Shown piece by piece: positions 1 through 10,286 of a stretch of DNA of 64,000 nucleotides. The DNA is from Bryoerythrophyllum caledonicum. Its lineage: Eukaryota > Streptophyta > Bryopsida > Pottiales > Pottiaceae. A model generated the notes under the pieces. That model had not been told where the DNA came from, searched no databases, and saw only the letters and a program-made list of their open reading frames with translations. A program made the translations under genes and the position numbers. Each line of letters starts with the position of its first letter. Within the stretch, counting starts at the first letter, position 1. The stretch spans positions 4,538,263 through 4,602,262 of the forward strand of contig OZ020518.1 of NCBI GenBank assembly GCA_963971425.1. Reading direction: 5' to 3'.

Positions 1-1115
1 ACACATAAACAACTTTTTTAGATATCCAACCGTAAGATCTTGTACTAGGATTGTACAATTGTGTGGTTAGAATTTTGGTCAATTTGACCGCAAGGATTGA
101 AAGATATTAGCCTTTGAAATGAGACATAGACCTTGCTTGAGATTGTATTAAACACCTTCAGCAAACTTTGACCACCTTCTATGGCAAATTTTTGCACTAC
201 GGGCGATGATTTCAAAATTTTAACTTAAGAAAGATCATGTTGGGTACATGTGCACCCAATTTTAGGAGAGGGGTAGAAGATGTAGAACTAGAAGAAGGGC
301 AAAAGATGTAGAAGTAGAAGAGGGGTAGAAGATGTCCTTAAAAATTGTGCAATGCAATTATGTGCTGAGAATTAACAACATGCTAACAAGTTTGCATGTA
401 ACATATCCTTCTCATATTTATGAACTCATAAATCTCTATCTTAGATGCAAAGATTTCCATTTCCTTTTTAAGCGGAATTGTTTATTTTCAAATTGAACCA
501 AACTTGAATTTCTATTGAATTTAGATTCAATCAAGTTTTGCTACACTATTTGTTATATGTCGCACTAAACCGCTGCATGATTTGAATATGTTACCAAAAA
601 AAGTTTTAAACTTTTAAATTGTGAGTTGGATTTCTACCCAAAAAATGTCAATAGAAAGCTAATAAAAAGTTGCCCATTCAATTAGAAATTCTCAAAAATT
701 CATACCAAAATTTGACATTCAGGGACTCAATTGGAACTCAATTTGTCTGCCAAGAAGATATTTGTCCTTTAGGGATTAAATGCGATGTTTCACTTAAGAT
801 AGGAATTTGTTTTTGACGGTATCAAAGGAATTAATAATCCTTGATAGTGTTGAAAATCTCACATTTGATGGAGTATCCTAGCAAAAGTTTTTGGAGTTGC
901 CCTATGTGCCTACTCTTGGTACGTTTTTCTTTCAAATGGCGTAATGTTTTCATAAAATGTGGGATTGAGAAATAAATTGTACTCACAAAAAGCTCTTGGT
1001 AATGTCCATCTACGCTAAAAATTTCAAAGAAAAATGTTATAAATTGACACCATAGGGAACCTATCCAAACCTTCAAAAGCCCCGTGAGGGGACTCTTAGA
1101 AATTTAGGGGTTAAA
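1..1115 (-). mobile_element. Family B2-like element entering from the window edge
   Basis: Its right end GACTCTTAGAAATTTAGGGG then TTAA (1112-1115) is the inverse of the left end at 25996. About 1-560 is homologous, inverted, to 6400-6877. A 24-bp AGAAGATGTAGAA-type repeat occurs three times at about 266-340. Confidence 0.55.
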
Positions 1116-1220
1116 AGCATTATAACTATTGTGCATAATGGTGACCATAGAAGGACTATTCACACCATAGTGCCATTTACATCATCCACTTGGATTGAAG
1201 ACATCAATAAGGCTAATACA

Positions 1221-2026
1221 TTAACCCTTTACCGCCCAGGGATGTATATGGAAAAACCAAGATTTCTGTTGATTTTTTTTCTTTGAACCGGATTTGATTG
1301 AAATGCAATGATTGATATTAATATCTAACCTTACAAAATTGAACTTAACCCATGACCTCAACTTTGGGGAAATTTTGCACAACATCCAACGGTTGATGGA
1401 ATAGATTATAGTGTTTCAAGTTACCGTATATTGGTAGTGAAAACTCTTGATTTTGGAGGGTGTACTACTTTAACCATGAATAGATTTTTGCAAGAATTTT
1501 TTTACTTTGAATTAGAGCGGTTCACATGTGCTCTAGGTTGATAGCTTCGCATTGACATATCATGTGTGAAGGAAATATTGGTGATTTTTTGGTGATTTTT
1601 TTGCTTTTTTCTACTTGGTTGTATACAAAAATGTTCCAACCTTATACGAATCAAAACGGAAGTTTTGTATGTGAGGAGAGGGATCAACAATGACAAAAAA
1701 ATGAAGAATGTCTTAAAGACAAAGTTCAATCAAAATTTAAGACCAAAATCAATGTGCATGTGTGTGAAATACAACATAGTATGTGGCATAGTATTCATTG
1801 TATTCACTGTATTTTAGAGTATTTGGTGTATTTTGTGTTGTACTTCTAGCTTTTCCAAGAGTTCTATAAATCCAAATCATGATCTAATTGTTGGAGAGTG
1901 TTCGTGTAATAAGTGCGCAAATCTGAACCTCATATCTCAAAGCCTAATTCCTCATGGATTTCATGCAAATTAAGTTTTAGCACCTCTGGAGTCCCATTTT
2001 GGGCATTGTGGGCGCTAAAGGGTTAA
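1221..2026 (+). mobile_element. TTAA-flanked MITE, family A copy 1
   Basis: Runs TTAACCCTTTACCGCCC to GGGCGCTAAAGGGTTAA-like text, with inverted ends and TTAA duplication. Internal landmarks are CAACGGTTGATGGAATAGAT, TTCACATGTGC and TTGCATGAAATCC-like text. Other copies: 41288-42084 (inverted), 48375-49148, 54406-55193. No transposase frame. TTAA plus CCC ends suggest piggyBac kinship. Confidence 0.85.
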
Positions 2027-2288
2027 TACTGTGTACCTAAAATTTCACATGCAAATGAGATGTTTACATGAATGCAACATTTTTGACTCCATCTCAAGGG
2101 GAATCCATCCTTGTGTACATGGCCTTGGCAGAACAAATTGCCGCTGAGTTCATGAGCAAGTGCATGCGCAGTGACAGGATGCACAATTCTATTGATTATT
2201 TTATGTCCATCTCCTACTTTTAAATTATTGCACATTCAAATCATGTAGTACCACTGGACCACTACACCAAACATAGATTCTAGTTTAA

Positions 2289-2636
<348 letters not shown>

Positions 2637-5160
2637 TGGCTAAGTAGAGCTCCGAGATTTCTGGTTAGGTGGAGGCAAAGGACTTAGTCTCAGAAAGTGG
2701 AGGCACGGACAACGGGAGGTTGTTGGCCCTGTTGTATGTCGCAAGTGTGCTTCAAATCTGTAGGGTAGGAGAGGCATTCAATTGCATGTGTGGGAAAGAG
2801 ACGTTAGAAACACTAGATTTGCAAGAGGTGAACCGTGAAAGAGTTGTTGAAGTTCCATGTTAGTGGTGTTTGATCTGGAGCAAGGGAGCACATGTGTTGG
2901 CACGCAGATCTACACTCTTCATAATCTTCCACAGCGAGATCTGAGTTAGATCTAGTGAAGGTATACCGAATCTGAATGCCTCTTCCGTGAGTCTCAACGC
3001 CCCTCTCCAACCCAGACTTTGATACCAACATTGAGAGCGACAAGAAGCCAAGATGGCACCATTGTTGCCATCACATCAATGCCACTCACCACTTTCAAGC
3101 TACCTCTTACCCTTTCTTCACCTTTCTGCTCTTTCCTCACTTCATCGTTGTTATTTTCACATTGTCACCATGCTCTTTTAGAAACATACACACTTTACAC
3201 AATAGATCTAAAAGCATTTGTTTAAGAAATTTGTATACCAAATCTGGAGGACAATACCGTAGAAGAACCATTGGAGTGAAGATCAACACAACACGCCTCA
3301 CAGATCTGCTCCAAGGCAGCGACGTCACATCAAATCAAGCCATTTCTATCCACCTCCATTTTCTTTCTGCAGTAACACCTTGCACCTCACCACATTCACA
3401 CACACTAGCTGTAGTACACCAAAATCTCACCATGACACCACACACATAAAGATCCACACTAAAATCCTAATAGAGAACTACTTTAAGCTCATATTTGCAG
3501 ATCGCATGCAGAAGCGCTCACAAATTTTTTTAGATCCGGATCTACCTAGGCAGAATCAGCAGGAAAGCACATCATCAGCATCGAAGCAAACAACACCAGG
3601 CTAAGAGTGCACAAGAATACAACGCAGCAGCCAAGAAATCTGCAATAATTCTATTCACATCAAGATTTCAACAAGACCTCACAACAAGGAGACAACAACG
3701 CAAGGTGGCAACAAAAGTGAGCAACAAGAGGAGGGAAGCACTTACAAGCTAAAGAAGACCGAAGAAGGTCCGTCGACCACAACAACACTATACCAGGGAG
3801 AAATGCACGTCAACACAGCAACAAGGAGCAACCCACATCACAACAAGGAGAAACCCATCTTCCACCTCTTCTCTCTCTACCATCTCTCAGACATGTCCTC
3901 CTCCCTCCCTGCTCTTCCCCTCCTCTCAAACCCGCCCTACCAAACCTACTCTCCCCTACCGCCTTCCTCCCCCTCCCTACGCTCTCCCCCTCCGTGATTA
4001 AGTCCCCACTTTCTTCTCAAATTCCTCCCCCCAAACCCCATCCCTCCCCCCTCCCCTCTCCCACCACCTCCCTACCCTTGCTTGCCCTCCCTCCCCTCCC
4101 CGATTACAACCCCAACCCCCCTCGCCCTCTCCGCAGGAATGCTAGAATGTGAGCAGTGAGCAATGAAGAATCATTAGTTCAGGTGCCTATTACCACGTAA
4201 TTTTGTAAATATGTATTTTTGAAAGTGATTGATAAACCTATGGCCGTGTAGAAAATAATGTTTTTAATTGGAATAATGGAAGGTATTATTGTCACATACA
4301 TTATTTTTTTGCGAAACTTTGGTGACTACAAATGGATGATTTTTGTGATGGATGAATGTAAATGAATGTAGATGAGAGTGGATGAATGATTCTATCCAAA
4401 CAATCAGGCTAGACAAGAATAATTAAAAGTCAAAATTCAATTGAATTTGAAGGGAGCTCTTGTATCATTCAAGATGGGAGTGAAAAACATAAAACTCGGA
4501 AGGAGAAATTAGGGACCTTGGTGCCAAGGTGCCCTTTGAGGCGGACTGAAGATCTTGCGATACATTGTGAAAAGGCTCACTGCTACTCACACCTTTCAAG
4601 TTCACAAGAAATGGTAAAACCAAATAGACAAAGGAAACACCTTGAATTCATAATTGCAGGAACTCCGTTCAATTCCATTGAATGACATGAATAAAAAAAC
4701 ATAGACGATATTATGTCAAGACTCTATAAAGGTATTCCTACTTGTAATACAATCGATTGAGGTTGAACTCTCACGGGCACTGTTACCACTATCGCTTGTA
4801 CTTGCCTCCACTGCCTCCTAGTCTAAGTACATCTTGACATTCTTGTTAAAACTTGGAGATTTAGGTTTACGCACATGTGTTTCAAGGCATGCTAGTTCCC
4901 TAGCAACAGGCTCTATGTAACAAGGTAGGGAAAATACCGAGCTTGGAGGAGACGGGAAGAAATTCAGTAACTTGCCATAGAAGGAATCAAACTACTAATT
5001 AGCTTAATCATGTTGGACTTCGCATTGAAGTGCAATAAACAAAGTGAAGGAGAAAACTTTGCTACATTGCCGTGTAAAAAACTTTGAAATAGGCTTAGAC
5101 TTATGTACACATCTTGTTTTGGGGATTTTCTTTAGTGGCCTCTTGTTAGGTATAACTGGA
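2637..5160. other. Intergenic stretch, C/T- and A-rich low complexity in part
   Basis: 3050-3780 is CA-rich (many CACAACAAGG-type words) and 3840-4135 is a CCCTCC-type pyrimidine run. No gene is supported; the short ORFs here have no family features. Confidence 0.4.
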
Positions 5161-5164
5161 GAAG

Positions 5165-5700
5165 TTTGGTGCTTCCGTTTACACTGCAATGATCTTCTGT
5201 TGTTAGGGCATCGAGGGGATTAATAATCCCTTCATAAATTTCGACATCAGCCTCCAATGCCAGAAGGTGGCGGCCAGTTCTTCGACATGCATAAATAGAA
5301 GCTCCTGCATGACAAAATCCCAGCATTAGTGATCAAGAAATGAGTAGAGTATGGAAAGAAAGCAGAAAGTAATGTGGAGAGTACCGGTGGACGCATTGCA
5401 ATAAAAAACGACGTCCCCAGGTTTGGAGAAGCTCTCCACGAGCATCTGAACCAAGACTGGGCTCTTCTCCCAAGCTCCTCTCTAGAGCTTCTGCTCAATT
5501 TTCAAGGCGGTGTTGGCATCTATTAAATTGTGGAGGACTTCTTCATCGACGAGGTTTGTCTCAAGTGCACTTAGGGTCCGATTCTTCTCAATGGAGAACT
5601 TGGAGTCCACCATGTTCTCTTTGAAAGACTCCTTGATGTAGAGGAGTATCAAGAACCTTTTTGTCTACAAAAATAAAAGCATAAGATAAGTATAAAAACA
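5165..5700 (-). pseudogene. DNA methyltransferase-like fragment, spliced structure kept
   Basis: Reading minus, exon-like 5700-5385 encodes KNRTLSALETNLVDEEVLHN, an in-frame stop, then LVQMLVESFSKPGDVVFYCN ASTG and a GT donor; after an intron the next block (5304-5180) continues G-ASIYACRRTGRHLLALEAD VEIYEGIINPL in phase. The pattern GD-VV-x-ASTG, then AC..TGRH..ALEAD, resembles the SAM-binding end of N6/N4 DNA methyltransferases (usually DxFxGSG), with the Asp lost. A basic KRKHQTSPVIPNKRPLKK tail frame follows. Host gene relic or transposon gene; broken either way. Confidence 0.45.
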
Positions 5701-5904
5701 CTGTACTGAGGTAAGTGATAAAACAATTTGCAAATCAGAAAGCGTGCCAATACAAAAAATCAAAGGTAAGTTTGAAACTTACAATGCATTGATGTTTCTT
5801 AGCAGACGCTAGGGGCATTTTGTTTATCCCCCACCAATCTTGATAAGAGACAAAACCATTCGCCTCCGTAAAGGCATCAGTGGATAGACGGACCGCTTGA
5901 TCCA

Positions 5905-6293
5905 CGGGTATTATCGACAGCACCAACAAGGAAACGACGAAGACACGAGCATCCAAATCTACCAAGGAAACAAAAAAGACTAAAGAGACAAAGACTAATG
6001 ATGGCAGCACTTCGAAAGACAAAGGTAAGGGCGTTTCTTCTCCTCCAATTGTTGTGGCCCCCCTTCAAAGTGGTGCAGAGGCGATGACCGTCAGTAATCC
6101 TTCATATTGCCCTCGGGAGGTTTAGTCTGTGTCTACGGAGATATTCTCTATCACAAATCTGAGAACAAACACTCATGGCATTCTGCCAGAGTTGTTGACC
6201 ATTTGCACCTCTATCCCTGCCATGCTCAAGTTTATGGAGGTCAATCACCAACTCCCTCCTGAACTCCATGAACTCCGAACATTTGCACAGAAG
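5905..6293 (+). pseudogene. Coding-like exon, unidentified, next to the methyltransferase-like fragment
   Basis: The plus frame reads KETTKTRASKSTKETKKTKE, then a short Pro/Ala stretch, a TAG at 6122-6124, then GILPELLTICTSIPAMLKFM EVNHQLPPELHEL and a good donor AAG/GTAAAT at 6293. The Lys/Thr-rich head and helical tail look like a real protein, but I do not recognise it. It is divergent from the 5.2-5.7 kb fragment. Confidence 0.3.
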
Positions 6294-6399
6294 GTAAATT
6301 ATTTTCCACCCTCAAATTTATTATCACCACCATGTTTCTTTGTTTCTGATTGTTCTATGTCCTCACACCATGTTTATTGATCTTGCAATAAAACTTTAA

Positions 6400-6877
6400 T
6401 CAACTCTAAATTTTCACACAATAAGAGTTTTAGCTTTTTAGTTTTTTTTCCCAAAAAAATGGTTTTCCCTCTTGGAAAGAGAATGGAAATCTTTGCATTT
6501 ATTGTGGGGATTTTTGAGCTTCTGAAGTATGAGAGGATATGCTACATGCAAAAATTTCATAGTGTATTTTTAATTTTTGGCATATAGTTGCAAAGCAAGA
6601 CTTTTAAGGACATCTTCTTACCCTATTTTACTTTTAAAATTTGGTGCACATGTGCCAAACATGATCTTTGCTCATCTAAATTTACAATATTACGGTCTGT
6701 AGTGCAAAAATATGCTACAAAAGGTGGTCAAATTCTATTAGAATTGTTTAGTTAAACCTTAAAAAGCTGATGTCCCACTTTAAAAGCTAATATCTTTCAA
6801 TTTGTGCAGTTAAATTGACCAAAAAGTTTACTACTCACTCTCGTACAATCCTAGTACAAAAACCTTATGGTTAGATA
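6400..6877 (+). repeat. Fragment related to the 1-560 element, cut by a Helitron
   Basis: Inverted relative to 1-560; both share GGACATCTTCT, GCACATGTGC and TGTACTAGGATTGTAC text (in opposite senses). It breaks off exactly at the Helitron end at 6878. Confidence 0.65.
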
Positions 6878-7235
6878 CTAGAGTGTTACCCATGTCCTCC
6901 GGACACAACATTTTTTTGTGTTGAGTCCCCACCCCCCGTCCCCTAGCCCTTTCCCTCCAATCCATCGTCCCCCCGTCCTTGTCCCCTTGTACCCTTGTCC
7001 CCCGTCCCCGTCCCCATCCCCATCCCCGCCCCGTCCTTTTATCCAAAACCCTTACTTTTAGTTTTTCATTTTATCCAAAACCCTAACTTTTAGCTTTTCA
7101 TCCAAAAGCATTTTTCATCGACGCGTTCATCCATCGACACATTCATCCAAAAGCATTTTTCATCGACGCGTTCATCCATCGACGCATTCATCCAAAAGGA
7201 TCGTTTATCATCATGTATTCTTTTATAGATATAGA
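6878..7235 (-). mobile_element. Short Helitron, copy 1 of a head-to-tail pair
   Basis: On the minus strand it starts TCTATATCTATAAAAG at 7235 and ends CTAG at 6878. A TGTCC-GGA-GGACA hairpin lies 11 nt before CTAG, the classic Helitron 3' end. The body is a G-rich minisatellite (GGGGAC units) plus ATCCAAAA/TTTTGGAT repeats. No Rep/helicase is encoded, so it is non-autonomous. Confidence 0.85.
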
Positions 7236-7625
7236 CTAGAGTGTTACACGTGTCTTCCGGACACAATATTTTTTTTGTGTTGAGTCCCCACCCCCCCGTC
7301 CCCTAGCCCTTTCCCTCCAATCCATCGTCCCCCCCCATCCTTGTCTCCCATCCCCCATCCTCCGTCCCCCGTCCCCGCCCCGTCCTTTTATCCAAAACCC
7401 TAACTTTTAGCCTAACTTGTCCCCCGTCCGTCTTCCCCCGCCCCCATTCCTATCCCTGCCCCGTCCTTTTATCCAAAACCCTAACTTTTAGCTTTTCATT
7501 TTATCCAAAACCCTAACTTTTAGCTTTTACTTTTGCATCACTTTTCATCCAAGCTTGACGTGTTTACATCCGACGCGTCATCCAAAAGGATCGTCCTTCA
7601 TCCTAAATTCTTTTATAATAAGAGA
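7236..7625 (-). mobile_element. Short Helitron, copy 2, directly abutting copy 1
   Basis: On the minus strand it runs from TCTCTTATTATAAAAG at 7625 to CTAG at 7236, with the hairpin TGTCCGGAAGACA before CTAG (one stem mismatch). The 3' CTAG touches the 5' TC of the next element with no spacer. The body is the same GGGGAC-type minisatellite with different repeat counts. Confidence 0.85.
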
Positions 7626-9636
7626 TGTAAAAGGTGTGTCTTTTCTCCATTTTGTCTTGAATGCTTTGAAATGATAGTTTTTAGTGATTTTGGGTGCAGA
7701 ATTGTCAAAGAATCTTGAATTATGTGAATGTATGCCTGGGAGTTAAGCTAGACTGCAAGTTTGGCCATGATTTGGAAATATTAAACAAAGGTTTTATTTC
7801 AAGGATCATCAAAGCTATTTGTAAATATTAGTAATCACCTTGAATATTTTCAAGACATGACCAACAAATACCATTAATATGGAATCAAATTGTAGCCCTT
7901 TGTGGATATTTTTAGATTCTTTTATCTATTATTATTGTACATTTTTCATTCAATTTTACTCATCTCCGTCCCTTCTGATTTCACACCTTGTCAAGTTGGA
8001 AATTTTAAGATATCTCATTGTTGTTTGTCCATTCTCTACTTTACAAGATTATATAGATCTTTTTAACTATACATTTTCAAGGTTCATGGTTCAAAAATGC
8101 CATAAAATCCATTACTCTAATTACAATCCTATTCACAATAGTTAATACTAGTTTAAGACTCGCTAGTTAATTTAAATCCGTAGTATCTTTCACCAAGGCC
8201 CAAGCATCGTACAAAGTAGTTCATGAATAGATCTATCACAAGAACAATACACTCTAGCCTCATCAACACACCTTTGGTTACCGTAAAATATGTGACATTA
8301 TTGATAATATTACATCAACACTACAGTTAAAATGACATGATGTGACAATAATGAGCTAGTTAGAGAAACAATGCAAAAAATAAAATAAAAATGTCAAATG
8401 CACATATATATTAACGTTGCACTTTCTTAGAAGAGTTAAATGATAAACCCATCTTTACTGCATTGTTTATTGTATATAGTGCAATTCATTATTGAGGTGG
8501 GTCACCTACACTAATTTACTTCAAGCACATGCATGTCAAGTTGCAATTGGATATAGTTCTCAAGCAAGTGTGTGTCAGTTGACGATTGCATGCAAATTTT
8601 CAATGTGTGTTAAAACTTAAACTACTTTGATCCACAATTTATATATTCAGAAAACGGTGTATTAGTTAGAAATAAAGGAACTTCAAATGTCACTTTGCTT
8701 ATTAAGAGCCAATTGGGAAGTATGCATCTTTGTAAGTTTGTCACATATTCTATTTATTTGCAAACTCTATGCCATTGACAAATTTAGCTAGCCTTGTGTA
8801 TACATCAACATAATCTATACGCCTTAAAATCAAGACCTTGTTTAGAAAAAACTACAATTTCTTGTAGATTATTTATGGTAGTATTCTAAAAAATTTATAG
8901 AACAAATGATAGCATACAGATGGGAGAGACAAAAGGAGAAGGATCCTAAAATATTCTTTCTCACACCTACTCTATATGTGAATGTCAAACTTACAATATG
9001 CCTTTTTACAAAATAGGTACATAAACAATATAAGCATATTGTGATAAGGATATTAAAAGGGTCATTCACAGTAGCAACATCCATTCTCCACTTTTAGGTG
9101 ATGCAATTGAGGTGTCATAATAACAAGAGTGACATTACAAGGTCACTTTTCAATTTTTATAGCCATTTGATGTGGCGACCTCTATATATGGTAGGTATAA
9201 CAAACAAGGTTGTTGTGAAGGAAGTTGAATGTAGTGGAAATGCTTTTTCTATTTCTTTCTAACGAAGATTGAATAAAATTGGTAATGTCACTTTTTTTCG
9301 TTTTAGTGGGATAGCCACAGTGGCTACAGAGGCCAAGGAACTGTAGCACTTCTCGCTTTCCCCTACAACCATACAAAACCAAATTTTCTCCATAAATATC
9401 CAATTTGGAGAATTCATCTCCATAAACATAGAATCGTACATCTTTCTGGGTGATAGGATGAAATCTCGGCTGTTCATTAGTGGCAACATGGCAATATAGC
9501 AACGGCCATCAATGAAGTTTTGGCGACATGAAATCATAATTTTCCCACAGTTTTCAAGAAAATACTCTTTTTTTGGAGGAAAAAAATTGCAATTTGGCTC
9601 CGGATCGACAAAAATTAAAAAAAATTAAAAATTAAA
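7626..9636. other. AT-rich intergenic DNA, nothing recognised
   Basis: No repeat family from elsewhere in the window and no coding gene is seen. Two overlapping minus-strand frames at 9182-9537 (one with YVYGDEFSKLDIYGENLVLYG) look mildly protein-like but match nothing I know. Confidence 0.4.
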
Positions 9637-9851
9637 TCTATATCTATAAAAGAATACAGGATGACAAATTATCCTTTTGGATGAACACGTCGATGGATGT
9701 CCTTTTGGATAAAAGGACGGGACGGGGACGGGGACGGGGGACGGGGACGGGGGACGGGGACGATGGATTGGAGGGAAAGGGCTAGGGGACGGGGAGGTGG
9801 GGACTCAACACAAAAAAATGTTGTGTCCGGAGGACATGGGTAACACTCTAG
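9637..9851 (+). mobile_element. Short Helitron, plus-strand copy
   Basis: Starts TCTATATCTATAAAAG and ends with hairpin TGTCCGGAGGACA, then TGGGTAACACT and CTAG. It is inserted between A and T (AAA before, TAAA after), the standard Helitron AT target. 215 bp, with a run of GGGGAC/GGGGGAC units at about 9718-9762. Reverse orientation relative to the 6.9-7.6 kb pair. Confidence 0.9.
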
Positions 9852-9882
<31 letters not shown>

Positions 9883-9884
9883 GG
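9852..9884. repeat. (TAAA)n microsatellite beside the Helitron
   Basis: About eight TAAA units follow the CTAG end directly; the Helitron may have landed in this AT-rich tract. Confidence 0.9.
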
Positions 9885-10286
9885 CCTGAAAACTGACTCC
9901 CATCTGACAAGTTCTTAGTTTCCAGCAACAAGAGAATACAGAGACTCGCTTGGTCGATCATACAAGTGCAGGTACTTCCTTAAACCCTAAACCCTAAACC
10001 CTGGCCATTTCGTGAGAGCCAGATGTGAGCTTCTGCTTGAGTTCTAGATATTCATGATGTATCGTTTGCGTGAATTCGTCTTGTTTTAGTTTCCACGAAT
10101 TGGGTCAGTCATGATTTTCCTGTTTCCTGAATCCACTTCCTGTAACCCTAAACTGTAAACCCTGGCTGAATTTACTTCCTGAAACGCGGTTAGATTTAGC
10201 CTCAGTTCTTTGCTTGTCTGAGAGTGTTCTGAATGCTCGTAGATTGATCACAAGGTAGTGCAAGAGAAGGGAAGAGAAAAGGCTTC
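9885..10286 (+). promoter_or_regulatory. 5' flank and probable leader of the NDUFAF6-like gene, with telomere-like boxes
   Basis: Telomere-like CCCTAAA runs occur at about 9981-10002 and, degenerate, at 10143-10162. A candidate 5'UTR donor (GCAG then GTACTT) lies at 9970/9971 and a candidate acceptor (CACAAG) ends near 10254. CCCTAAA motifs (telo-boxes) are known in promoters and leaders of plant growth and organelle-biogenesis genes; a regulatory role here is inference. No TATA box is obvious. Confidence 0.4.

Noticed and set aside
2813-4140. Sequence near 3027 that, read on the minus strand, looks like the tRNA-Met primer site beside a Copia-type LTR, followed by a ~1-kb C/T-rich stretch
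   Set aside because: Only the short primer-like word is convincing. No second LTR, no clear ends and no recognisable gag or pol, so I do not call an LTR element.
9980-10005. True telomere or chromosome end
   Set aside because: Only a few CCCTAAA units, inside a gene leader with genes on both sides.
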